From Shewanella psychrophila (GTDB lineage Bacteria > Pseudomonadota > Gammaproteobacteria > Enterobacterales > Shewanellaceae), in NCBI RefSeq assembly GCF_002005305.1, contig NZ_CP014782.1, positions 3,100,001 through 3,164,000 on the forward strand: a DNA stretch of 64,000 nucleotides, given 5' to 3'. The notes under the pieces are model-generated. The model ran no database searches, was not told the origin of the DNA, and saw nothing but the letters and a program-made list of their open reading frames with translations. This document shows positions 1 to 7,479 of this stretch, one piece after another (the first letter of the stretch is position 1; every line of letters begins with the position of its first letter). A program made the translations under genes and the position numbers.

Positions 1-58
1 CTTAAATTAAATTCTGGAAAACCTTATTATGGCAATCTAGATTAAGCTTAGACTGTAG

Positions 59-610
59 CTATTCAGGCTTCTTTATTACATTTTCCAGCTTAGCACCGCA
101 ATGAGCACATTGATGTAAGTTCATCTGTATAGAGCGACCATCTGGCCCGGTTGCCATATGAAGGCATGCAGGGCAGCGAGTCCAGCGATATAAACCAAAA
201 ACGTAATAGAATATACCTAAGAAGATGATCAATAGTCCCGATGAAAAATACGGTATCTTGGTAATAAAAAACAGTACCGTTAAACTGACACCAATAACAG
301 CTATGACCGCGCAAACCTTAAAGTGTTTTCGCATTCGAATCATGTTAGCTTGATAAATGTCGGCGAAGTTTTCATCGAGCCGATCTAATGGGTGATGTTC
401 TTTACCTGTTAACAAAGTAAAAAGCGCATGAGAAAAAATAAGCCCGCCAACAGCAAAGGGAATACCAATAACATAAACAGCCAAACTTTGACTATTATTC
501 TCCCCAATTAAGCTTTCTAGCGTTAATTGCACCACAAAGCCCGCAGCAGCAATTAGCCAACCAATAAAAGCCTGCTTCTTAACTTCTTTTCCATCATAGA
601 TCTTGTTCAT
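59..610 (-). CDS. Membrane protein with C-terminal zinc ribbon
   Basis: A 183-residue protein of unknown function. Four hydrophobic segments are visible (about residues 14-34, 42-66, 97-118 and 122-140), so it should sit in the inner membrane. The C-terminal 35 residues hold two CxxC knuckles (CPAC and CAHC) about 20 residues apart, typical of a zinc ribbon facing the cytoplasm. The ATG start at 610 opens directly into a charged segment before the first helix. No operon partner is visible, and I do not recognise a named family. Confidence 0.8.
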   Translation of the reverse strand: MNKIYDGKEVKKQAFIGWLIAAAGFVVQLTLESLIGENNSQSLAVYVIGIPFAVGGLIFSHALFTLLTGKEHHPLDRLDENFADIYQANMIRMRKHFKVCAVIAVIGVSLTVLFFITKIPYFSSGLLIIFLGIFYYVFGLYRWTRCPACLHMATGPDGRSIQMNLHQCAHCGAKLENVIKKPE

Positions 611-774
611 TTTATGTTTTCACTAACAAACCCCTCTTAATTTTTACACATCAGAGAGATTCAGCATAGATATATAAACCTTCTATACCTCATTGAGATG
701 AGATCACATCTGTCTCCATCACGTTCTGTTAGATTTTACTGTGCCAGACACTGTTAGCTTTAAAATACGCCAAT

Positions 775-808
775 AAAAAAGGAGTGGTCTTAACCACTCC
801 TTTTTTGC
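775..808 (-). terminator. Intrinsic terminator downstream of the terC-like gene
   Basis: A perfect stem, AAAAAAGGAGTGG paired with CCACTCCTTTTTT around a short TCTTAA loop, lies 18 bases past the stop of the TerC-family gene. It has T-runs on both strands, so it can work in both directions. Confidence 0.85.
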
Positions 809-825
809 AATAGCATCGCCTTTAA

Positions 826-1635
826 TTAGGCTCCTATTAAATTATTCACAGTCATCGTTTTACGTTTAGCTGTCGCTTTACGCTTAAACTTAGCCTTAAG
901 CTTGCTCTTAATCAGCAATGGCTTTCTCTGCTTCTTTTTTAACAGAACATGGCAAATCTCAGTGATTAAACCAAATGCCATCGCAAAATAGACATAACCT
1001 TTATTAACGTGCAAACCAAAACCTTCTGCTATCAATAGTCCACCTAATAACACCAAGAACAGCAGCGCCAAGGTTTTAAAGCCTGGATAAACTAAAATCA
1101 GATGAGTGATCTTGCCAGCTATCAATACCATCACTACCGCAGAAGATAAAATGGCCGCAACCATAATAGGCACTTCACTGGTGAGTCCCACGGCGGTGAT
1201 CACTGAATCCATCGAAAATACCGCATCAACTGCGATAATCTGCAATAAAATAACCACTAACCCCGTTTTAGCATAATTAGATTGATTCACTTCCGTATGA
1301 CTCACTAACCAAGACCAAAGCTCCTTTAAGCTTTTGAGTAGTAAAAATAGACCACCAAAGATCAGAATTAAATCACTACCGGTAAAGGCCATGTCGGCGA
1401 TTGAAAATACCGGCTTAGTTAATGTCATTATCCAGGAGATTGAGAAAACCAAACCAATACGAGAAATAACGGCTAAAGATATGCCTAAATTTCGCGCCAA
1501 CTTGCGCTTCTCTTGCGGTAGGCGCTCACAAAGCACCGATATAAATACCAAATTATCGACGCCTAAGACTATTTCCAACGCAAATAATGTTGCAAATACA
1601 ACCCAAGTCTCAGGCAATAAGAAGAGTTCTAACAT
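826..1635 (-). CDS. TerC family integral membrane protein
   Basis: A 269-residue polytopic membrane protein with about seven hydrophobic segments. It carries the TerC-family acidic motifs: IVLGVDNLVF near the N-terminus and AVDAVFSMDSV near residue 135, whose aspartates are thought to bind a metal. Family members are linked to tellurite resistance and manganese export to extracytoplasmic proteins. The tail (last 35 residues) is unusually rich in lysine and arginine. The gene stands alone and ends at a strong terminator. The family call is firm; the substrate cannot be told from sequence. I looked for a yybP-ykoY manganese riboswitch upstream and did not find one. Confidence 0.88.
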   Translation of the reverse strand: MLELFLLPETWVVFATLFALEIVLGVDNLVFISVLCERLPQEKRKLARNLGISLAVISRIGLVFSISWIMTLTKPVFSIADMAFTGSDLILIFGGLFLLLKSLKELWSWLVSHTEVNQSNYAKTGLVVILLQIIAVDAVFSMDSVITAVGLTSEVPIMVAAILSSAVVMVLIAGKITHLILVYPGFKTLALLFLVLLGGLLIAEGFGLHVNKGYVYFAMAFGLITEICHVLLKKKQRKPLLIKSKLKAKFKRKATAKRKTMTVNNLIGA

Positions 1636-1645
1636 GATAATTTAA

Positions 1646-2039
1646 GCTCCATATAAAGACAGCTTATTAACAGTGTCAGTCGACTTCGTGGGTCATCCAT
1701 TTTGATTTTAAAACCTATAAGTAATTAATGAACTTAAATTAGAACATCAATCTTAAAACCTGACAATAGAGCAAATCTATTCAGTTATACGCTTTATAGC
1801 ACCTTATACGAAAATCATACATCACCACTCAGAAAGTTAAAGCAATTATCTTTATTTACAACTAGATACGTGATCATTAACTTAAGATAACTGATGGATT
1901 AATTAACGTTAAGGATAAGTTTAGGTATATTTTGGCCACTTAAAACAAGATTTAAGTACGCAGTCAATCACAGGGAGATAACATGGGGCACAGTTAATCA
2001 CGCTTAACAATGGTGATAGCAGTGCCCCATATATGAGCG
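1646..2039. other. Intergenic, no gene seen
   Basis: About 400 bases of AT-rich DNA between the TerC-like gene start and the end of the DUF3083-like gene. It must hold the terC promoter on the minus strand. I see no RNA gene, repeat or conserved leader. Confidence 0.5.
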
Positions 2040-3128
2040 TTAACTGACTAACTGCTCAGGGGTTTGATAACTAATATGTTGATGGAACCGTACAATGAGT
2101 TCTTCACGGGATTTATCTAACGCTAACTCGGAGGTTAAGCTCTTTAGCGCATCTTCAACTCGATTCAAATAACGGCCAAGTCCGCCATCTTTACAGTCTT
2201 TTTCTCCTGCGGCTATAGTGAAGCTCACCATTTCGACTAAGTGGCTACCATCCCAATGACGAGTGTATTGCTGCTCTTCTACATTGGGGTCAAAACCGAG
2301 CATTTGCACTTCGTCAGTACCATCAACTAGATCGTACTTACTGTTACGTACAAGTGGTGTTAGACCATTAGCCACCATAGCAACCCGCTTAAGCTGTTTG
2401 GCTGATGTAGCTTGAATGAATGCATCTTCTAGCTTCTGATACAGTGGCGAAAAATCATTGGTATACTCTTTAGGCAATAAACTTTGTTTAAGCTTGCTAC
2501 TTAGAGGGAGCTTTACCGTGACATAGCATAATGAACCGTGCAGTTCGGGGATCGGACAGCTTCTAGCTCCATACCTGTCACTAATCGATCTTAACTTATA
2601 TCCATAGCTCTCTTTATTGCCTTTAGCTTTGGCGAATAAATCATAAGAGAGGTGTTGATGATCGCGGATTTTAATTGCCAGATCTTTTTCTGGCAATTGA
2701 GGCATCAGTTTCGCGAGGAAAGACTGCACTTTTATATGGAAATTAGCTGAATTTGCACGAATATCTTCACCCGTCGCTAACAATACAACTCTTATTTTTC
2801 TTGCTCGGTAATCATCCTGGCTATGGAGCGTTTGCGCTTCATGATACTCAGGATTATAGAAAAATATGATCTGCTCCGCGGTTGGGAAACAATACGCTTC
2901 AGTGTGAAAACGCACTACTGGTAACTTATCGTTAGTGATCACATGGAGGTTATATAACTCTTCTTGCTCCGCGAGATTGAAAATAATGCGGCTAAGGGTC
3001 TGATAACAGGTTTTATAATCTGGGTAATGAGCTAATAAAGCATCCGTTACTTTAATCTCTGCAGTGATATATTGATTACTTCTAACGTCCTTGGGAATGT
3101 ACACTTTTTGTTGATGACTGCGGGACAT
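2040..3128 (-). CDS. DUF3083-like protein
   Basis: A 362-residue soluble protein without signal peptide or membrane segment. From memory it resembles the DUF3083 family, found largely in Shewanella and relatives and of unknown function; this match is not verified. I chose the ATG at 3128 (MSRSHQQ...) because AAGGAAG lies just upstream. The frame stays open to a TTG at 3161, which would add 11 residues without a ribosome site. The gene is transcribed alone, between two AT-rich spacers. No catalytic motif stands out. Confidence 0.75.
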   Translation of the reverse strand: MSRSHQQKVYIPKDVRSNQYITAEIKVTDALLAHYPDYKTCYQTLSRIIFNLAEQEELYNLHVITNDKLPVVRFHTEAYCFPTAEQIIFFYNPEYHEAQTLHSQDDYRARKIRVVLLATGEDIRANSANFHIKVQSFLAKLMPQLPEKDLAIKIRDHQHLSYDLFAKAKGNKESYGYKLRSISDRYGARSCPIPELHGSLCYVTVKLPLSSKLKQSLLPKEYTNDFSPLYQKLEDAFIQATSAKQLKRVAMVANGLTPLVRNSKYDLVDGTDEVQMLGFDPNVEEQQYTRHWDGSHLVEMVSFTIAAGEKDCKDGGLGRYLNRVEDALKSLTSELALDKSREELIVRFHQHISYQTPEQLVS

Positions 3129-3406
3129 AAATCTTCCTTGTAATAAGTGAACCATGTGCAACTTGGTGCTAATCCTAGCAACAATCTGTCACAACGGTTT
3201 AATACGGTAATAAGCTGTTACGAAACTTGTTAAGCGAACCCTGCGATAAAACATGCTTTACCAGCTAGTAATATCATACCCTTATATTATTATTTATTTA
3301 TTAAAATCAATATACAGAAAATCAATTTAATAAACAAAAACACCAGTCCTCACGTTACAAGTATACTTATATCATAAATTAGTAAATAGCGACGAGTTCT
3401 CGATGT

Positions 3407-4255
3407 TTATCTCTTTCGGCCTTGTATCGGAAAAGTCGATAAAAGCTCCATGGCTTGCAAGTTACAATATTCAAGCGATTGATTTATTTCATCTAAGCTA
3501 ATAGCTAGATCATCTAGAATACCCTGATTAATTAACGCTTCCTTGGTATATACCCCTGGTTCAGCATTAATCACGGCAATACGCGAAGCAATATAGAGTA
3601 ATTTGCTATTGGCTGCTTGTTCGGCAAGCTCTACACTATTGAACTCAGCAATGGGCTGTATAATGGAGTCGGGTAAATTCCATAGCTTTAACAATTCAGT
3701 GGTGCAATCAGCAAAGGTAAAGCCAAACATCTCGTGCTGGCGAAGCCAAGGGGTTTCGTCGCTATCATAGCCTTCACAATATCTGACTTTATCAGGCTCG
3801 CTGTGGACAATGGCCAGCATTCCCAAATTATGAAATAGCCCCGACAAAAATATATTGTCAGTATTAGGGATCTGCTTATCTTTTGAAAAGTACTGACAAA
3901 TCAAAGCACAATCTACACTTATCTCCCAAAATTTATCCATATCAGCGACTTTAGGATCTATGCCAGAAAATGCCGCGGTAATGCCATACGCATTCACCAG
4001 ATTCTTTACCTGCTTGATACCCAGTAAGACTAATGCTTTAGCAAGACTGTCTATCTCTCTTGGCATACTGAACATTGCACTATTAGCGATTTTTAAAATC
4101 GATGCGGCAATAGCGGGTTCATAGGCAATGGCATCGGCCAACTCCTCCATACTGCAACCATCACTGGATAACATTCGGTTCAATGTCATATAAACATCAG
4201 ATAGCACACAGAGTTCTTGCGCTTGCATAGCATAATCAAGAGGTAACTTTGACAT
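3407..4255 (-). CDS. HDOD domain-containing protein
   Basis: A 282-residue cytoplasmic protein made almost entirely of an HDOD domain, a degenerate HD-hydrolase fold used in signalling. Recognisable parts are EPAIAASILKIANSAMF, then ALVLLGIKQVKNL, and later IFLSGLFHNLGMLAI, where the HD pair is replaced by HN, as expected for non-catalytic HDOD proteins. Such proteins act in chemotaxis, cyclic-di-GMP and stress circuits; no partner gene is adjacent. The start at ATG 4255 is preferred to an upstream TTG at 4264, though neither has a clear ribosome site. Confidence 0.85.
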   Translation of the reverse strand: MSKLPLDYAMQAQELCVLSDVYMTLNRMLSSDGCSMEELADAIAYEPAIAASILKIANSAMFSMPREIDSLAKALVLLGIKQVKNLVNAYGITAAFSGIDPKVADMDKFWEISVDCALICQYFSKDKQIPNTDNIFLSGLFHNLGMLAIVHSEPDKVRYCEGYDSDETPWLRQHEMFGFTFADCTTELLKLWNLPDSIIQPIAEFNSVELAEQAANSKLLYIASRIAVINAEPGVYTKEALINQGILDDLAISLDEINQSLEYCNLQAMELLSTFPIQGRKR

Positions 4256-4413
4256 TAGGTTCAACTAGTTCGGATTGGGTAATACTAATAATAGTTAACG
4301 CATTGATTTGTTCAATGCCAGTAACACGGGGACAAGGTTAATCTGTTTGAATAAAGTAGATTCAGCCCCAAATATCCGCAACATAGCGACAAGAAATAGG
4401 TATTTCCATATAC

Positions 4414-4472
4414 AAAAAACGCCCTCCTCATGGTGCTGCCATACAATTTAGCTGCACAATGATAAAGGGCGT
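4414..4472 (-). terminator. Long-stem intrinsic terminator after the DUF3297 gene
   Basis: On the minus strand ACGCCCT pairs with AGGGCGT. Inside it CATTGTGC pairs with GCACCATG with one mismatch. Six T residues follow the stem. It lies about 115 bases past the stop of the DUF3297 gene. Confidence 0.7.
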
Positions 4473-4524
4473 ATCTTCAAAGCCAGTGAACGCGTTAACA
4501 AGCATGCGTTCTGTTAATCGCTTA

Positions 4525-4548
4525 TTCTAGCTTTCTAGCTTTCTAGCT
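4525..4548. repeat. Three tandem copies of an 8-bp unit
   Basis: The unit TTCTAGCT is repeated three times perfectly. It lies just downstream of the DUF3297 gene and outside any coding region. Probably replication slippage with no function. Confidence 0.7.
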
Positions 4549-4588
4549 TTTCAACGTTCTACATTTTAGTCTAAACTGTTGAATTAGT

Positions 4589-4837
4589 TTATTTATAAAA
4601 AACTTCGACCTTGCCTTTTATCGTCATCAAAAGCGGTTGCCCGCGACGATCTAACGCTTTATGTGATGGGACTTTTACCCAAGCTTCACTGATGCAATAT
4701 TCTTCGACATCAAAACGCTCTTTGCCATTCAGTATAATACCTATCTCGTGCTCGAAAATTGCTGCCACATGGTGTGGGCTACGGGGATTGCCGGAAAGGC
4801 GATCGGGTAAAGCTGGTTGCGAAGTTGTGTCGGTCAT
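4589..4837 (-). CDS. DUF3297 family protein
   Basis: An 82-residue soluble protein. The stretch DRLSGNPRSPHHVAAIFEH followed by an IGIILNGKER segment matches what I remember of the DUF3297 family, a small conserved proteobacterial protein of unknown role. The full family length is present, from MTDTTSQ to the end. It is a single-gene unit with its own terminator. An overlapping plus-strand frame here is only a shadow. Confidence 0.8.
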   Translation of the reverse strand: MTDTTSQPALPDRLSGNPRSPHHVAAIFEHEIGIILNGKERFDVEEYCISEAWVKVPSHKALDRRGQPLLMTIKGKVEVFYK

Positions 4838-5149
4838 GGTCTGGCCTGTAGTAAAGAAGTGTAATATATAATCGCGCTATTGTAGGCAAAACAGGCCTTA
4901 TGCTCAAGAGAGGCTGTCATAAATGTTGTGGACTACCTCTGTTCTCAAGACAATAGCCAGTCAATAAGATTTAAATAACGTTTATTCTGACCCAAATGAT
5001 TCACTAATTTCGCCTTATTCCCTACTTATTTAAAGATAGATACTGAGCTTTACTGGACACCTTAAAAGCAGTAACAGCTGAAAATATACACTGGATGACA
5101 GAGCAAGAAATTGCCCGATATGGCTTAGAGATCCCCTCATTTTTCAATT

Positions 5150-5500
5150 TTAAATAATCCCGAAAATTGAACGGTAAATAGGCTGGTTTTTAAGGTAACG
5201 ATAAAAATTATCCATTAGAGGTTCTGCCCACTCTTCTCGCATCGTGGGTAACAGTTCATAGTAAATACAACCTTGGCGAAACAGAGAGTATGAGCGAGTT
5301 TTACTGGTATTTGCCTTTATTGTCTTTTCCAAGTCAGCATCCTCGCCCGCTTTTCCTAGTAGCGTCAGCAAGCCTATCGCCAAGGCGCTTAGCAAAAACA
5401 ACCGGTCTCTACGTACCGGGGAACGCGTGTAGGTGGCACTCATCCCCATGCCAAAACGATAGTCTTTAATGTCACGAAAAGTCGTCTCTATCCCCCTACA
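5150..5500 (-). pseudogene. IS4-family transposase, C-terminal fragment (left arm)
   Basis: The minus strand through the palindrome centre and left arm encodes the last 115 or so residues of an IS4-family transposase. It includes IETTFRDIK, which holds the glutamate and lysine of the family's YREK signature, then GMGMSATYTRSP and the hydrophobic LFLLSALAIGLLTLL stretch. Frame upstream of this is antisense of the other arm, so the open frame running up to 5638 is a chimera, not a gene. The N-terminal catalytic part is absent and the fragment cannot transpose on its own. Confidence 0.8.
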
Positions 5501-5778
5501 CGCGTTCCCCGGTACGTAGAGACCGGTTGTTTTTGCTAAGCGCCTTGGCGATAGGCTTGCTGACGCTACTAGGAAAAGCGGGCGAGGATGCTGACTTGGA
5601 AAAGACAATAAAGGCAAATACCAGTAAAACTCGCTCATACTCTCTGTTTCGCCAAGGTTGTATTTACTATGAACTGTTACCCACGATGCGAGAAGAGTGG
5701 GCAGAACCTCTAATGGATAATTTTTATCGTTACCTTAAAAACCAGCCTATTTACCGTTCAATTTTCGGGATTATTTAA
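5495..5778 (+). pseudogene. IS4-family transposase, C-terminal fragment (right arm)
   Basis: The plus strand of the right arm encodes the same transposase C-terminus as the left arm (LFLLSALAIGLLTLL through NQPIYRSIFGII). It starts after the catalytic E and K, so it is even shorter. It has no start codon of its own and is a dead copy created by the inverted duplication. Confidence 0.8.
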
Positions 5779-5799
5779 AATTGAAAAATGAGGGGATCT

Positions 5800-6225
5800 C
5801 TAAGGTTTGTACCAGTCTTTTTTACTCTTACCACGACTTGAAGCCCAATCTAAAATTTCAGGATAATCCAAAGACAAATCCACTTTCTCTTTTGGGTGCT
5901 CCCATACTTGCGGGATGATCATCGCCCAAGGTAAATTATCTTCTGTCTGGTAAAATTTATCAGTGCTTTTATCTGTATCATCATGATTTGAACCAAATTG
6001 TCTTTTCGATGCGAACTTGGTTGGTCGATAACCAGGGAAATGTACTTCAATAACTTCACCATTGCCCAGTTTGCGTGAAATATACGTATTATAAGGTGCT
6101 GAACCAAATAAGTTCTCATCCACTGGATTTTTTAAGCTGATGGTTACAGTAAGCATTGCACCTGTCACTTTAGGACTATTCGGTTCTGTATTAGCAAATT
6201 TAAACCCATTTGGGGTCGGTAAAGC
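5800..6225 (-). pseudogene. LruC-domain protein, C-terminal fragment
   Basis: This is the C-terminal end of the LruC-domain gene whose start lies at 9630, cut off by the ISAs1 element at 6226-7469. If the element and one copy of its 10-bp duplication are removed, the frame continues without a break from ...EDALPT into PNGFKFANTEPNSPKV and on to LPWAMIIPQVWEHPKEKVD and WASSRGKSKKDWYKP. This matches the typical ending of the LruC domain. The stop TAG at 5800-5802 comes from the tip of the IS4 fold-back repeat (CTTAGAG), so a few native C-terminal residues are probably missing. Confidence 0.8.
6216..6225. repeat. Target-site duplication, left copy
   Basis: TCGGTAAAGC directly abuts the left end of the ISAs1-family element and is repeated exactly at 7470-7479. 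A perfect 10-base duplication fits the 8-10 bases usual for this family. Confidence 0.92.
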
Positions 6226-7469
6226 CAGGGTCAGATCGTGAACGTTATTTGAGCCGTTTCAGCAAAATATTGACCTGATCAAGTGCTTGTGATCTTATAC
6301 TCCTTTTTAAGGAGTCTCATTATGTATATTGAATCATTCAAAGAGCATTTTGGCGCGATTGACGACCACCGCCAAAGTGCAAAAATCACCTATCCATTGT
6401 TCGATATATTGTTCGGTTCTCTTTGCGCTGTTATTGCAGGTTCGAATGGTTGGTTCGATATCCGAGAATACATTCTTGGTCACCACCATTGGTTCAAAAC
6501 GCAAAAAATGTTTACAGGCGGGATCCCTACTGACGATACAATTGCTAGAACAATTTCTGTGATTAATCCTGATAGTTTTAACGAGTGTTTTCTAGCATGG
6601 ATGCAATCGGTTCACCAGCTAACTAATGGGGAAGTCATTGCGATTGATGGAAAAACGCTACGCGGCTCATATAATCGTGATGACCGAAACAGCACTATTC
6701 ATATGATAAGTGCTTATGCTTCAGCAAATAAGCTGGTACTTGGTCAATTAAAATCAGACCAAAAAAGTAATGAAATTACGGCAATCCCAGAGCTTTTAAA
6801 AATGCTAGATCTACGCGGAGCGCTAGTGACAATCGATGCTATGGGCTGTCAAACGGCTATTGCTAAAGCGATCATCGACAAAGGTGGTGATTACCTACTG
6901 GCTGTAAAAAGCAATCAAGGCCACTTAGCTAAAGCGGTAAATCAAGCTTTTAGTCAGCATCGTTCAGCAGGCTTAAGTAATGATGATTTCAATATAGAAA
7001 CAGGCCATGGTCGTATTGAAAATCGAACGTGCTATGTTTTAAATTCGGCTGAACTCGAAGGTGATTTCTCACGCTGGGAAGCACTCAAATGCATTGTTAT
7101 GGTTGAAAGTTTTAGGGCGGTTAAAGGTAAGGCGATAAGCCTTGAATATCGTTACTATATTAGTTCGAAAGAGTTATCAGCAGAGCAAGCCTTAAGTGCT
7201 ACTCGTGAACATTGGGGTATCGAGTCAATGCACTGGGTCTTGGATGTCAACATGAACGAAGATACATGCCAGATATACAAAAATAACGGCGCTGAAAATC
7301 TAGCTTACTTGAGGCATATGGCTCTCAACATGCTTAGAAAAGAACCGACCAAACTCAGCATCGTTGGTAAACAAAAGCGCTGCTTAATGAATCCTCAACA
7401 TCTAGAGAAAGTTTTACTCGCTGGATTATGTAGCTCGACTAAAAAATAAACACTCATGCGGTCGCCCTG
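6226..7469 (+). mobile_element. Complete ISAs1-family insertion sequence
   Basis: The element is 1,244 bases, a normal length for the family. The left end starts CAGGGTCAGATCGTGAACG. The right end, read from the minus strand, starts CAGGGCGACCGCATGAG; the two form an imperfect terminal inverted repeat. One full-length transposase gene fills it. The exact 10-base duplication on both sides and the intact gene point to a recent insertion. It interrupts the LruC domain gene on the opposite strand. Confidence 0.92.
6322..7449 (+). CDS. ISAs1-family transposase
   Basis: A 375-residue DDE transposase that appears intact. Visible catalytic regions are AIDGKTLRGSY (first Asp), VTIDAMGCQ (second Asp) and HWGIESMHWVLDVNMNED (Glu), with the N-terminal HFGAIDDHRQSAKITYPL segment seen in H-repeat/ISAs1 proteins. 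The ATG at 6322 is chosen over an open-frame start at 6283 because AAGGAG lies seven bases upstream of it. The gene is the only cargo of the element at 6226-7469 and runs opposite to the gene it disrupts. Confidence 0.93.
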   Translation: MYIESFKEHFGAIDDHRQSAKITYPLFDILFGSLCAVIAGSNGWFDIREYILGHHHWFKTQKMFTGGIPTDDTIARTISVINPDSFNECFLAWMQSVHQLTNGEVIAIDGKTLRGSYNRDDRNSTIHMISAYASANKLVLGQLKSDQKSNEITAIPELLKMLDLRGALVTIDAMGCQTAIAKAIIDKGGDYLLAVKSNQGHLAKAVNQAFSQHRSAGLSNDDFNIETGHGRIENRTCYVLNSAELEGDFSRWEALKCIVMVESFRAVKGKAISLEYRYYISSKELSAEQALSATREHWGIESMHWVLDVNMNEDTCQIYKNNGAENLAYLRHMALNMLRKEPTKLSIVGKQKRCLMNPQHLEKVLLAGLCSSTKK

Positions 7470-7479
7470 TCGGTAAAGC
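7470..7479. repeat. Target-site duplication, right copy
   Basis: TCGGTAAAGC, identical to 6216-6225, immediately follows the right end of the ISAs1-family element. Confidence 0.92.

Larger units (their letters stand above)
4256..4588. other. Intergenic with terminator and short tandem repeat
   Basis: This gap holds the DUF3297 gene's hairpin terminator (4414-4472) and three tandem copies of TTCTAGCT (4525-4548). The rest is AT-rich, with no gene seen. Confidence 0.6.
5124..5804. repeat. Large fold-back inverted repeat made from an IS4-family end
   Basis: Positions 5124-5433 and 5495-5804 are inverted copies of each other (310 bases each, position x pairing with 10928 minus x in every stretch I compared). 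A unique 61-base centre separates them. Each outer tip reads CTTAGAGATCCCCTCA, close to the IS10-type terminal repeat I remember (CTGAGAGATCCCCTCA). Both arms therefore carry the same end of one insertion sequence, and the transposase start, the other end and most of the gene are missing. The flanks ccgatatgg and gtttgtacc do not form a target duplication, so one side has probably been deleted or rearranged. Confidence 0.85.

Noticed and set aside
1636..2039. yybP-ykoY manganese riboswitch ahead of the TerC-family gene
   Set aside because: The conserved core of that riboswitch was not found on the minus strand.
4525..4548. CRISPR-like repeat
   Set aside because: Only three direct 8-bp units without spacers; simple slippage repeat.
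5028..5123. Short plus-strand frame LLDTLKAVTAENIHW... left of the fold-back repeat
   Set aside because: Fewer than 35 codons, begins after a stop and runs into the IS tip; too short to assign to any gene.
5501..5638. N-terminal part of the long open frame at 5150-5638 as a real protein
   Set aside because: This part is the antisense of the right arm of the palindrome (about 47 residues); only the part from the centre leftward matches a transposase.
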